Assembly: GCF_003148475.1 (NCBI RefSeq)
Contig: NZ_QGGG01000001.1
Location: 310,001 to 374,000, forward strand
Direction of reading: 5' to 3'
Origin: Pseudaminobacter salicylatoxidans
GTDB taxonomy: Bacteria; Pseudomonadota; Alphaproteobacteria; Rhizobiales; Rhizobiaceae
DNA length: 64,000 nucleotides
Under the pieces are notes generated by a model, which worked only from the letters and a program-made list of their open reading frames with translations, had not been told where the DNA came from and searched no databases. Each line of letters opens with the position of its first letter. The stretch's first letter is position 1. The translations under genes and the position numbers were made by a program. Shown here piece after piece: positions 27,059 to 35,714 of the stretch.

Positions 27059-27853
27059 TTAGCCGTGCATTTTCAATTCGCCGGCCTCGACGCGGATCGG
27101 CATGATGTTTTCGGCCGGCGGCAGCGGGCAGACGGCATGGTCGGTGAACGCACAGGGCGGATTGATCGCCTTGTTGAAGTCCAGAACGATGGTCTTGTCC
27201 GTGATGTCCTCGCCATAGAGGAAGCGCGAGGCCGGGTAGGTCTCGTCGCGCGAGGTGAGATCGCGGAGCACGAATTGCGGCATCTGCGGGGTGCCATGCG
27301 TGGGCAGCAAATCATAGCTTACGCCATCGCGGGTGAAGATCGCCTTGTGGGTGATCGTCACCTCCGTGGGGATGCCGATCACCGTGTCGACGGTCATCGT
27401 GACCGGTTCCTCCAGCGGCATCCAATCGGCGACGATGCGCCAGCCCGGGTCGATTGGAAAATTCCGGATACCGGCAAACCGCGCGGGCTCGGGCGACTGC
27501 GTATCGCGAATGCGCAGCGCGTTCTCGCCGTTCAGCGTTGTCACTTCCAGCAGCAACTGGCCGACCCTGAAGCGCGGCGGGTTCTTCTTGTCGAGCTTCA
27601 GCGCGATGGGGTCCGAGCCATCCGCAGGCATGAACGTGACGCCGCCGTCTTCGCTCTGTGTCAAGGTTCCCACATGCGCCGGGCCGGCCGACAGCACCAC
27701 ATCGTTGTCCTCGGCAGAGCCGAGAGTTACCGAGCCGTCCTCCAGCCACCAGCGGCCGATGATGTTGAGCCAGCCATCCTCCGCCTTGAGGTTGGCCAGC
27801 CGCTTCGCGCGCCAGCTTTCGATGCTGCTGATGTAGTCGGGATCGATGGTCAT
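27059..27853 (-). CDS. DUF1684 domain protein
   Basis: A 264-residue protein with the DUF1684 layout: an N-terminal SWRAKRLANLKAEDGWLNI segment, and a C-terminal DFNKAINPPCAF ... CPLPPAENIMPI motif that is strongly conserved in the family. No signal peptide. The biochemical function is unknown. Its start overlaps the stop of the ABC ATPase by 4 nt, making it the last gene of the peptide-importer operon. Confidence 0.87.
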   Translation of the reverse strand: MTIDPDYISSIESWRAKRLANLKAEDGWLNIIGRWWLEDGSVTLGSAEDNDVVLSAGPAHVGTLTQSEDGGVTFMPADGSDPIALKLDKKNPPRFRVGQLLLEVTTLNGENALRIRDTQSPEPARFAGIRNFPIDPGWRIVADWMPLEEPVTMTVDTVIGIPTEVTITHKAIFTRDGVSYDLLPTHGTPQMPQFVLRDLTSRDETYPASRFLYGEDITDKTIVLDFNKAINPPCAFTDHAVCPLPPAENIMPIRVEAGELKMHG

Positions 27854-28620
27854 TGCTTGCCTCTGGTTCTGCCCTGTCCGGGCATGCGCGGAACGCTCTG
27901 CAGGAGCTTTTGCGTGTAGGGGTGTTGCGGATTGTCCAGGATGGCGCGGGTCCTGCCGCTTTCCACGATATGGCCGCGCTCCAGAATGATGATTTCCTCG
28001 CAGAGCGAGGCGACGACGCCAAGGTCGTGCGAGACGAACACCAGCGTCATGCTTTGGGCAAGCCGCTTGAAGAGATCGACGATGCGGATGCGCGTCGACA
28101 GGTCGAGCGCGCTGACCGCCTCGTCGGCGAGCACAAGTTGCGGCCGGGCGACGATGGCGCGGGCAATCGCGATGCGCTGGCGCTGGCCGCCCGAGAATTC
28201 GTGCGGATAGCGGTTGATGGCATCGGCCGGCAGGCCGACCGCGTCGAGCGCGGCCGCAACCGCATCGGGATGCGAACCGGGGATGCGCAGCGATTGCAGC
28301 GGCTCGGAAATGATGTCGTGCACCTTCTGGCGTGGGTCGAGCGAGGAATACGGGTCCTGGAACACTGCTTGCACGGAGCGGCGATAGTCGCGCATGAAGG
28401 TTCGGCTGGACGGGTCGAGACTGGAGCCGTCGAAGGTGATGCTGCCGCCGGTCGGCCGTGCGAGGCCGAGCAGCAGCCGCAGGATCGTCGTCTTGCCCGA
28501 GCCGGATTCACCCACCAGCCCGACGCTCACGCCTTGCCTCACCGAGAGCGAGACGCCATGCAGCACCTTGCGCTGGCGGCTGTAGCCGAAGCTCACATCG
28601 CGCATGTCGATCAGGGTCAT
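27850..28620 (-). CDS. Peptide-type ABC transporter ATPase (DppF/OppF-like)
   Basis: A 256-residue ATPase: Walker A GESGSGKTT, Q-loop FQDPYSSLDPR, signature FSGGQRQRIAIARAI, Walker B VLADEAVSALD (Glu-Ala in place of the usual Glu-Pro) and switch His in VSHDLG. It is paired with the second ATPase upstream, with overlapping ends. The C-terminal region is shorter than in many OppF proteins and lacks the Cys cluster of the Fe-S-bearing members. Confidence 0.9.
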   Translation of the reverse strand: MTLIDMRDVSFGYSRQRKVLHGVSLSVRQGVSVGLVGESGSGKTTILRLLLGLARPTGGSITFDGSSLDPSSRTFMRDYRRSVQAVFQDPYSSLDPRQKVHDIISEPLQSLRIPGSHPDAVAAALDAVGLPADAINRYPHEFSGGQRQRIAIARAIVARPQLVLADEAVSALDLSTRIRIVDLFKRLAQSMTLVFVSHDLGVVASLCEEIIILERGHIVESGRTRAILDNPQHPYTQKLLQSVPRMPGQGRTRGKQ

Positions 28621-29426
28621 GCCGTTCCCTCGAGCGCGTTGTCGAAGGTCCGTGCCGCAGTGACGAGCGTCTTCGTGTAATCGTGGCGCGGCTGGTTGAA
28701 AACGGTTTTTACCGGACCTTCCTCCACCGCGCGGCCGTTGCGCAGCACCAGCACGCGGTCCACCACCGTGGCGACGACAGGCAGGTCGTGGCTGATGAAC
28801 AGCAGAGCCATGTCGAGTTCGCGCACCAGGCTGTCGAGCAACTTCAGGATTTCCGCCTGCGTGGTCACGTCGAGCGCGGTGGTCGGCTCGTCGGCGATCA
28901 GCAGCTTCGGCCGGCAGGCGAGCGCCATGGCAATGGCCACGCGCTGGCGCTGGCCGCCGGAAATCTCGTGCGGATAGGAGTTGGCGATGCGTTCCGGCTG
29001 CGGGAGCGCGACATGGTCGAGGAATTGCAGCACTTCTCGTTCGACGTCGCGGCCCGCGGGGGATTTGCCTTCCCGCGCCAGCCGCCGGGCGAGCGGCCCG
29101 GCAACCTGTCTGCCGATCTTCATCAGCGGGTCGAGCGCAGTAAGCGGCTCCTGGAACACCACCGCTACCGATGAGCCGCGCAACCGGTTCAGCGCGCGGT
29201 CGGATGTGTCGATGACCTGTTGACCGTCGAGCACCACCGAGCCGCCCGGCCGGATGGATTTTGGCAGCAGCCCGGTGACGGCCATGGCTGTGAGCGACTT
29301 GCCCGAGCCGGATTCGCCTATCAGCCCCATGCGTTCGCCGGCTCCCAGCGAAAACGAGAGGTCGGAAACCAGTGCCTGGTCGCCTGTCCTCAATGTGAGG
29401 CCGTCCACGGTAAGCAACGCCGTCAT
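28617..29426 (-). CDS. Peptide-type ABC transporter ATPase (DppD/OppD-like)
   Basis: A 269-residue ATPase: Walker [10 protein letters not shown], signature [15 protein letters not shown], Walker [13 protein letters not shown] and HDLPVVA. I placed the start at 29426, where it overlaps the permease stop; a frame 52 codons longer is an unlikely extension into the permease gene. It forms the ATPase heterodimer with the 27850 gene. Confidence 0.9.
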   Translation of the reverse strand: MTALLTVDGLTLRTGDQALVSDLSFSLGAGERMGLIGESGSGKSLTAMAVTGLLPKSIRPGGSVVLDGQQVIDTSDRALNRLRGSSVAVVFQEPLTALDPLMKIGRQVAGPLARRLAREGKSPAGRDVEREVLQFLDHVALPQPERIANSYPHEISGGQRQRVAIAMALACRPKLLIADEPTTALDVTTQAEILKLLDSLVRELDMALLFISHDLPVVATVVDRVLVLRNGRAVEEGPVKTVFNQPRHDYTKTLVTAARTFDNALEGTA

Positions 29427-30289
29427 CGCGAAACCCTCCGCGTCGGGTCGCCGATGTCGCGCAGGCCGTCGGCCAGCATGTTCACGCCGATCACCAGTGT
29501 CACCAGCGCAATGCCTGGCGCGATCGCACCGATCGGCGCGGTATAGACCGTGCCCTGTGCTTCCTGCAGCAAACGGCCCCATGAGGCGTTGGGTGGCGGC
29601 GCGCCGAGCCCGAGATAGGAAAGCGAGGCCTCCGCAATCACCGCGATGCCGAATTGCAGCGCGAAATTCACCGTCAGAGTCGGCCAGATATTAGGCAGAA
29701 CATGCCGCACCACCACCCCCGGCCATGAGGTGCCGGAGGTGCGCGACGCGATGATATAGTCGTTTTGCAGCACGCGCTTGGCGAGGATGCGCGTCAGCCG
29801 CGCCACGATGGCCGACATGGCGATGCCCAGCGCCAGGATGGCCGACCACAGGCTTGCGCCATCGCTTGCGGCCACCACCAGCATGGCAAGCAACAGCACC
29901 GGGAAGGCGATCAGTATGTCCAGCGTGGCAGCCAGCGCATCATCGAGGAAGCGCGTGGCGAAGGCCGACAACAGGCCGATGGTGACGCCGATGGCAGCGC
30001 CGATGGCAACGGCGCCGATGCCGACCACGAGCGCGATGCGCGAACCGATCATGATCAGCGTGAAGAAGTCGCGCCCAAGCCTGTCGGTGCCGACCCAATG
30101 CGAGAGCGATGGCGGCTCCAGCCTGCCGCCGGCCGTGGCAGATGGATCGTAGGGGGTCCAGAACAGCGTCAGCAGCGCCACGGCGACATGAATGCCGACG
30201 AGGATCAGGCCGATGGTGAGCGTCAGCGACCAGCGCGATTTGCGCGTGGCTGCCGGAGCGACGGGGGGCGTTTCGTCGAGTGCGCTCAT
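29423..30289 (-). CDS. Peptide-type ABC transporter permease (DppC-like)
   Basis: A 288-residue membrane protein: cytoplasmic N-terminus, first membrane segment ~22-44, the SHWVGTDRLGRDFFTLIMIG motif that opens the permease domain in DppC proteins, and the EAA-type loop around ASRTSGTSWPGVVVRHVLPN. It overlaps both neighbours by 4 nt. Confidence 0.9.
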   Translation of the reverse strand: MSALDETPPVAPAATRKSRWSLTLTIGLILVGIHVAVALLTLFWTPYDPSATAGGRLEPPSLSHWVGTDRLGRDFFTLIMIGSRIALVVGIGAVAIGAAIGVTIGLLSAFATRFLDDALAATLDILIAFPVLLLAMLVVAASDGASLWSAILALGIAMSAIVARLTRILAKRVLQNDYIIASRTSGTSWPGVVVRHVLPNIWPTLTVNFALQFGIAVIAEASLSYLGLGAPPPNASWGRLLQEAQGTVYTAPIGAIAPGIALVTLVIGVNMLADGLRDIGDPTRRVSR

Positions 30290-31236
30290 GACGCCACTCT
30301 CGCTTTGTCACGCAGGCGCGGATCGATCAGCCTCTGGGTGAGATCTGCCGCGAAACCGACCAGCAGCACCAGCAGCGTCGAGACGAAAAGCACGCCCTGC
30401 ACATTGGGATAATCGCGCTGCTGAATGCCGAGCAGCAGCATTGAACCGAGGCCTGGCAGGGTGAAGACGCGCTCCACCACCACCGCGCCGAGAAAGGCGG
30501 AGGCAAGCTCGATGCCGAGAATGGAAATCACCGGCACCGCGCCGTTGCGGATGCCGTGCCGGACAAATGCTTCGGTGAAACCGGCGCCGAGCGCGCGGGC
30601 GGTGCGCAGATAGTCGCTGCCCAGAACGTCGAGCGTCGATGCGCGCACATAGCGCAGCAGCGAGGCCGACATGACGATCGCAATGGTCAGCACCGGCAGC
30701 GCCAGTGCCCGCAAGGCTTCCAGCGGCGCATGCCAGCCGCGCGAAGGAAAGCCGCCGGACGGGAACAGCCGGATGTTGATGGCGAAGACCAGCACCAGCA
30801 GAATGCCGACCCAGAACACGGGAATGGCGATGCCGAACTGTGAAACCGTGGAGATCAGCGCGCCATACCAGCGGTCGGCTTTCACCGCGGAGACGATGCC
30901 GAGCGGCACGGCGATGATGAGCGCCAGCGCGAATGCCAGGAAGGTGAGCGGCAGCGTGACAGCCAGCCGCGCGGCGATCTCGGCCCCGACCGGCGCGCCA
31001 CTGATGAAGGACGTGCCGAGATCGAACCGGAGGAGATTGCCGAGGAAGCGCAGAAACTGCTCGCTGAGCGGCAGGTTGGAGCCGACTTGCTCGCGCGCCG
31101 CCTCGATCTGCTGTGGATCCGCACCAACCGACAGCAACGCGTTCGCCGGGTCGCCCGGCAGAAGCCTCAGCAACACGAAAAGAACCAGCGATGCGATGAA
31201 CAGCGACAGCACCAGAATGGCCAGTCGGCGAAGCAC
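30286..31236 (-). CDS. Peptide-type ABC transporter permease (DppB-like)
   Basis: A 316-residue membrane protein with the DppB N-terminus (LRRLAILVLSLFIASLVLFV) and LLPGDPANALL. It also has the EAA-type loop SDYLRTARALGAGFTEAFVR and the late VERVFTLPGLGSMLL motif. It lies 144 nt after the binding-protein gene with structured RNA between, so it is probably co-transcribed at a lower level. Confidence 0.9.
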   Translation of the reverse strand: MLRRLAILVLSLFIASLVLFVLLRLLPGDPANALLSVGADPQQIEAAREQVGSNLPLSEQFLRFLGNLLRFDLGTSFISGAPVGAEIAARLAVTLPLTFLAFALALIIAVPLGIVSAVKADRWYGALISTVSQFGIAIPVFWVGILLVLVFAINIRLFPSGGFPSRGWHAPLEALRALALPVLTIAIVMSASLLRYVRASTLDVLGSDYLRTARALGAGFTEAFVRHGIRNGAVPVISILGIELASAFLGAVVVERVFTLPGLGSMLLLGIQQRDYPNVQGVLFVSTLLVLLVGFAADLTQRLIDPRLRDKARVAS

Positions 31237-31270
31237 ATAGGCGAGAATGAGCGGTTTCCTTTCATCCCCT

Positions 31271-31340
31271 GGCCCGCGGCGTTTTCCGTGGGCCGTGTCC
31301 CTTCAAAAGCCCGATCCCGCGGCCGGTTCCGGGCGCGGGA
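31271..31340 (-). promoter_or_regulatory. Tandem intercistronic hairpins between binding protein and permease
   Basis: Two stem-loops lie in the 144-nt gap: TCCCGCG...CGCGGGA (31315-31340) and GGCCCGCGG...CCGTGGGCC (31271-31294, one G-U pair). Neither is followed by a long U tract on the minus strand. Such structures after binding-protein genes commonly protect the upstream mRNA end, or terminate partly, giving more binding protein than membrane components. Confidence 0.55.
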
Positions 31341-31380
31341 CCATTGTTTGCGCGGATAACGGCGTGGCTACCGTGCCGGA

Positions 31381-32922
31381 TCAGTCGCTCTTCTTGATGC
31401 CGTAGGCGAAGAACTGCGAGTTCAGTCCGTTGACCGGATAGCCGCTGACATTGGCCTTCGATATCACGATTTGCGGATAGAGATAAAGCCAGACGCTGGC
31501 GGCGTCGTCGGCGATGATGCGGTTGGCTTCGGTCAGCTTGGCGACCTGCTCCTCCTCCGTTTTCGCCGTCTCGGACGACTTGATGAGATCGATCACCTTG
31601 GGGTTGTCGTAGCCCCAGTAGAAGTCCGGATTGCCGTAGAACACGATGTCGCGGTGGTTGACGTGTTCCTGAAGCGTCGCCTGGAAATCATGCGCCTTGT
31701 AGATCTTGTTGTACCACTCGTTGGCGGTGATCACATTGATGTTGACCGTGATGCCGACCTTGGCCAGTTCGCTCTTGATGAACTGCGCCACGATGGGATG
31801 GGGGTCGTAGTTCGGCGTGTCGAGCGTGAAGCTGAAGCCGTCTGCGAAGCCTGCCTCGGCCAGCAGCGCCCTGGCGCTGTCGGGATTATAAGGATCGACG
31901 GCGTTGAGGTCGACATACCACGGATCCGTCGGCGGCACGAAGGAGCCGATCAGCGTGCCATATTCACCCCAGATCGAGTTCAGCAGCTTCTTCTTGTCGA
32001 TGGCGCGGCTGATGGCCTTGCGAACCTTGACGTTGGTGAAGGGTTCGACCCGATCGTTGAAGGCCAGAAGCTCCTTGGTGGTGGACTTGCCCTCGCTCAC
32101 GGTAAATTCGGGATTGTCCTTGAACTGGGCCAGCGCATCCGGGCTCTGGATGCCGGTGATGACGTCGACCGCGCCGGTCAGCAGCGCGTTGTCGAGCGCG
32201 GTCGCATCGGTGAAGTAATTGAAGATCACCTCGCCATTGGTCGGCTTTTCTCCCCAGTAGCCGTCGAAGCGCTTGAGCGACAGCGTGGAGCCGCGCCGCC
32301 AGTTTTCCAGCTTATAGGGACCGGTGCCGTCCTCGCCCGCCGTCAGGTTCTGGGCGGCGTCGTTGACGATCCAGACATAGGTGAGGTTGTAGGGCAGGGA
32401 GATGGAGCGCGACGAAAGCCTGACCACGACGGTGTGGTCGTCCGGCGCCTCGATGGCGCTGATCGGCGCGAGGCTGCTCTTGCGCGAGCTCTTGGAGTCG
32501 GGGCCGGTGACGCGCTCGATGGAGTATTTCACGTCCTGCGCGGTGAGCGGGTCGCCCGAATGGAATTTTACGTCGGGCTTCAGGGTAAAGGTGTAGGTCA
32601 GGCCGTCATCGCTGACCTTATAGTCGGTGGCCAGGACCTGCTCGACGTTGCCGGCATCCGTCAGCCGGAACAGCCCTTCATAGACATTGCTGTTGAAGGC
32701 TTCGTTGATGCCCTGTCCGGCACCGGCGATATTGTCGAGGTTCTGCGGCTCGTAGAGCGAGCCGACATTGATGATGGCGTCCGGATCGTAGCTGTCGGCG
32801 GCATGGGCCGCGAAGCTGAGCGAAATGGCGGTCGCGAATGCCGCCGTGGTTGCAAAAGCGCGCAGCCCGCGAGGGCTGCTTTTCCTTACAAAAGTGCCCG
32901 CCGGGGCGTTCGTGCCGGTCAT
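31381..32922 (-). CDS. Peptide-type ABC substrate-binding protein (SBP_bac_5)
   Basis: A 513-residue family-5 solute-binding protein. A long twin-basic-type N-terminus (SPRGLRAFATTAAF) leads into a signal peptide cleaved near AHAADSY. Mature motifs include GSLYEPQNLDNIAG, LKPDVKFHSGDPLTAQDVKY and the SWLYLYPQ-like C-terminal region. It is the first gene of the importer operon. The ligand may be oligopeptides or other organic solutes such as glycosides or opines; the family does not tell. Confidence 0.9.
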   Translation of the reverse strand: MTGTNAPAGTFVRKSSPRGLRAFATTAAFATAISLSFAAHAADSYDPDAIINVGSLYEPQNLDNIAGAGQGINEAFNSNVYEGLFRLTDAGNVEQVLATDYKVSDDGLTYTFTLKPDVKFHSGDPLTAQDVKYSIERVTGPDSKSSRKSSLAPISAIEAPDDHTVVVRLSSRSISLPYNLTYVWIVNDAAQNLTAGEDGTGPYKLENWRRGSTLSLKRFDGYWGEKPTNGEVIFNYFTDATALDNALLTGAVDVITGIQSPDALAQFKDNPEFTVSEGKSTTKELLAFNDRVEPFTNVKVRKAISRAIDKKKLLNSIWGEYGTLIGSFVPPTDPWYVDLNAVDPYNPDSARALLAEAGFADGFSFTLDTPNYDPHPIVAQFIKSELAKVGITVNINVITANEWYNKIYKAHDFQATLQEHVNHRDIVFYGNPDFYWGYDNPKVIDLIKSSETAKTEEEQVAKLTEANRIIADDAASVWLYLYPQIVISKANVSGYPVNGLNSQFFAYGIKKSD

Positions 32923-33288
32923 TCCAAGAGCTCCCGATTCCAGAATTGCTTCAAGTTTGTCAGAGCATATAGCGCAACATCGACCATGCCGACGAGAATT
33001 GGAATCTCATTTTGCGAAAAGATGGAAAATCATTCTCCCCGAAACCGGCGCATCGCGGGATCGTTCGAAGAGCCTGGAAAGGCTGCCGCGGATGCATGAC
33101 ATGAAAAGGCGCGCCCGATCCTTCGGACGCGCGCCTTGTATGCTCTGTATGCTGGCCGGGCAGGCACACCGGTCTTTCCGGCCTTCCCACGCGAGGCCCA
33201 CGCTTTCGGGCCGTTCTCCGGTGGCCTGCCCGCGGGGCCGCAGGCGGTGCCGCCACCTGTGAACGTGGCGGCGCCGCAACAGGGCGGG
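32923..33288. other. Gene-free region between binding-protein gene and YeaQ-type gene
   Basis: A 366-bp stretch. The left part (to ~33060) should hold the promoter of the peptide-importer operon. The centre has the terminator at 33106-33137. The right part (33138-33288) is very GC-rich, with several partial inverted repeats. No coding frame here looks real. Confidence 0.5.
33106..33137 (-). terminator. Rho-independent terminator on the minus strand
   Basis: A perfect 9-bp stem (AAGGCGCGC / GCGCGCCTT) with a 14-nt loop, followed on the minus strand by TTCATG so that the transcript ends in four U residues. It lies 150 nt past the YeaQ-type gene and is its likely terminator. Confidence 0.75.
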
Positions 33289-33591
33289 TTATGAATGCTT
33301 GCCCCAATGTTCACGCTGCCAGGCGCCGGCATCATGGACGATCCTGCCGATCACAAGCAGCACGATCGCGCCGATGATTGCGTTGATGGCAACGGTCACG
33401 AGACCCATGCCGATATGAACGCCGGCCATCGGGAGCAGCCAGAAGCCCAGGAAAGCGCCGACAATACCGATGATGAGGTCACCGACCAGGCCGAACCTGG
33501 CGCCTTGCACGATCTGATCGGCCACCCATCCGAGGATGAGGCCGAGGACCACTATGGTGATGAGACTTTGCACTGTCATTGTCATGTTCAT
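33289..33591 (-). CDS. GlsB/YeaQ/YmgE-family stress membrane protein (second copy)
   Basis: A 100-residue protein with three glycine-rich membrane segments (GLILGWVADQIVQGARFGLV, GIVGAFLGFWLLP) and a hydrophilic tail ending REHWGKHS. The start at 33591 follows TTTGGAGGC; a 46-codon longer frame has no ribosome site. It is a paralogue of the gene at 22133 with an added tail. It lies behind the Crp/Fnr gene and could be under its control. Confidence 0.85.
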   Translation of the reverse strand: MNMTMTVQSLITIVVLGLILGWVADQIVQGARFGLVGDLIIGIVGAFLGFWLLPMAGVHIGMGLVTVAINAIIGAIVLLVIGRIVHDAGAWQREHWGKHS

Positions 33592-33753
33592 GCCTCCAAA
33601 CCTGCGTGGAAGCGCTGCCGGCGAGAATGTTGCAACTCCATGCGATTTTCGCTGCTGATTGCGCAATTCCACGACGGTGATGCTACATCCGGGCCAAAAC
33701 GGGAACTGTGCAAAATTGAACAGTGGCAAAAAAATCTGCCCGTTCCAGTCATG

Positions 33754-34425
33754 TTATCTTCCGGTCTTGTCGCCTTCATGCAGGACGACGTTGAGCAGCG
33801 AGCTGTGCACCCTGATGCTGCCATTGTATTCGATGAAACCGAGCCTGCGGAACTTGTTCATGAAGAAGCTGACGCGTGAGCGTGTTGTACCCACCATTTC
33901 GGCCAGTGTCTCCTGACTGATCCGGGCGATGATCGGTTCGGCGCTGTCATCCTTGCCGAAATGCGCCAGCAGCAGGAGCAGCCGGGCAAGCCGCTTTTCA
34001 CTCGAATTGAAGATGTGGTCGATCAGGTCGGCCTCCACGCGAATGGTGCGCTCCACCAGGTGGGCGATGAACATTTCGGAGAAGGCCGGATCATTGTGGA
34101 TCAGGCGGATAATGGCGGAACGCTCAAGCCGCAGCACGGCGGTGTCCTGCAGGGCAGTCACCGTTTCCATGCGCTGGTGCTGCCCGGCAAGGCACGCTTC
34201 GCCGAAGAATTCGCCGGCGCCGAGGATCGCGACCACGGCTTCCTTGCCCTGTTCGGACACGACCGCGACCTTGGCTTGTCCCTCCTCGATGTAAAAAATG
34301 GAGTCGGCGGGGTCGCCCTGGGAAAAGATGGCCTGTCCCTTGTGGTAGCGCACCACCATGCGCCCCTCGGCAACCCTGGCCAGGAAGGAGCGCGGGTCGA
34401 ACATTATTCGGCGTTTGCTCGCCAT
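33754..34425 (-). CDS. Crp/Fnr-family transcriptional regulator
   Basis: A 223-residue regulator: cyclic-nucleotide-binding beta-roll (residues ~15-115, with GEFFGEACLAG), dimer helix and C-terminal winged HTH (SQETLAEMVGTTRSRVSFFM). The Cys cluster that binds 4Fe-4S in FNR is absent (a single Cys), so it is not an oxygen-sensing FNR. The effector is unknown. It is divergent from the slipin/Rieske genes, whose promoter region carries a perfect palindrome. Confidence 0.9.
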   Translation of the reverse strand: MASKRRIMFDPRSFLARVAEGRMVVRYHKGQAIFSQGDPADSIFYIEEGQAKVAVVSEQGKEAVVAILGAGEFFGEACLAGQHQRMETVTALQDTAVLRLERSAIIRLIHNDPAFSEMFIAHLVERTIRVEADLIDHIFNSSEKRLARLLLLLAHFGKDDSAEPIIARISQETLAEMVGTTRSRVSFFMNKFRRLGFIEYNGSIRVHSSLLNVVLHEGDKTGR

Positions 34426-34602
34426 GATGCGGTGCCTCGATCCAGCGGTCTCAGCGAAGCTCTTATTAATATAGTATTTTTTTGCCTTGCCGGCGTGGGC
34501 AATGTTGCCGCGGGGTTCACGCGCTCAACACGATTGCGTGCGGCCGCGTGTAGACCTTCCGTCGACGCGCCCATGACAGGTCGGCCGAACGGAGCGCAAA
34601 AG

Positions 34603-34618
34603 TGAGCAATATTGCTCA
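34603..34618. promoter_or_regulatory. Perfect 16-bp palindrome upstream of the slipin gene
   Basis: TGAGCAATATTGCTCA reads identically on both strands. It lies ~68 bp before the slipin ATG and ~178 bp from the Crp/Fnr start. Its length and symmetry fit a dimeric HTH regulator, and the neighbouring Crp/Fnr protein is the natural candidate. The arms are not the standard Crp (TGTGA) or FNR (TTGAT) half-sites. The AT-rich segment at 34463-34492 probably holds the regulator gene's own promoter. Confidence 0.45.
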
Positions 34619-34685
34619 GTCAGCGCATCGCCCCGCGCCCAATATTCGCGCATCGGAAATTCTTTTCGGGTCGGGAGTAAGAACC

Positions 34686-35588
34686 ATGAATCCGATCACT
34701 CTGTTCCTGGCGATCGTGTGCATAGGCATTGGTGTCGCCTTCGGCACAGCAAACCACCTTTACTGGGGCATCTTCTTTGTGGTGCTGGCGGCAATCATTG
34801 CAAGTTCACTGAAGATGGCCAATGTCTGGCAACGTTTCGTGGTGCTGCGCGCCGGCAAACTGTGGGCGGTGAAAGGGCCGGGCCTGTTTCTCATCATTCC
34901 CGTTGTCGACAATGTCGCCGCCGTGATCGACCAGCGCATCCAGACCACGGCCTTCAGCGCCGAACAGGCGCTGACCAGAGATACGGTGCCCGTCAATGTG
35001 GACGCCATCATCTTCTGGTTCGTGCATGACGCGCAAAAGGCAGCGCTCAACATCACCAATTTCCGCGAGGCGATCGACCGCGTGGCCCAGACCTCGCTGC
35101 GCGAGATGATCGGCTCGTCAATGCTGTCGGCGCTTTTGTCCGAACGCAAGATGGCCGACGAGACGTTGCGCAACGAGATCAGCCGCAAGATCGTGGACTG
35201 GGGAATATCGGTGAAGTCGGTCGAGATCCGCGATGTCGCCATTCCCGTGGCGTTGCAGGACGCCATGTCGCGGCAGGCGCAAGCCGAGCGCGAGAAGCAG
35301 GCGCGGGTGATCCTCGGTTCGGCCGAGGCGGCGGTTGCCGGCAAATTCGTGGCGGCTGCCGAGACCTACGCCGATCACCCTGCCGCCCTGCAACTGCGGG
35401 CCATGAATATCATCTACGAGACGACAAAGGAGCGCGGCGTCACCATCCTCATGCCGTCCGCGATGGTCGACAGCATGAACCCCGCCGTCGCGCTGGCGCT
35501 TGCCGGGCAAAGCGCTGCTGAGCGGAAGGTAAACGGCGTGCCTTCAGCAACCGGCCGCCGCCGGCGCTCGCATCCGCCGGCTCCGTGA
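34686..35588 (+). CDS. Slipin / SPFH (band 7) membrane protein
   Basis: A 300-residue protein: N-terminal hydrophobic hairpin (residues ~1-40) and then the SPFH domain (RFVVLRAGKLWAVKGPGLF ... QTTAFSAEQALTRDTVPVN) and a coiled-coil rich in Ala/Glu/Arg (QAQAEREKQARVIL). I chose ATG 34686 with GGGAG upstream; a GTG at 34602 in the same frame would translate the palindrome and lacks a ribosome site. Slipins organise membrane microdomains and often accompany proteases; none is here. A Rieske protein follows 126 nt downstream. Confidence 0.85.
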   Translation: MNPITLFLAIVCIGIGVAFGTANHLYWGIFFVVLAAIIASSLKMANVWQRFVVLRAGKLWAVKGPGLFLIIPVVDNVAAVIDQRIQTTAFSAEQALTRDTVPVNVDAIIFWFVHDAQKAALNITNFREAIDRVAQTSLREMIGSSMLSALLSERKMADETLRNEISRKIVDWGISVKSVEIRDVAIPVALQDAMSRQAQAEREKQARVILGSAEAAVAGKFVAAAETYADHPAALQLRAMNIIYETTKERGVTILMPSAMVDSMNPAVALALAGQSAAERKVNGVPSATGRRRRSHPPAP

Positions 35589-35714
35589 CAGTGCTTGCAA
35601 TCACAAGTCAGTGCCTGGCGGCCAGGGCCGGAACAGGCATGCGGCAACATCGTTTTGCCTACAGGCGGGCGGGCATGACGGGCACATATCGATCCAATTG
35701 GAGCTTCGAAGAAA

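Noticed and set aside
34602-34685. GTG 34602 as the slipin start
   Set aside because: It would translate the perfect palindrome, has no ribosome site, and adds 28 residues that look unlike the family. ATG 34686 has GGGAG correctly spaced.
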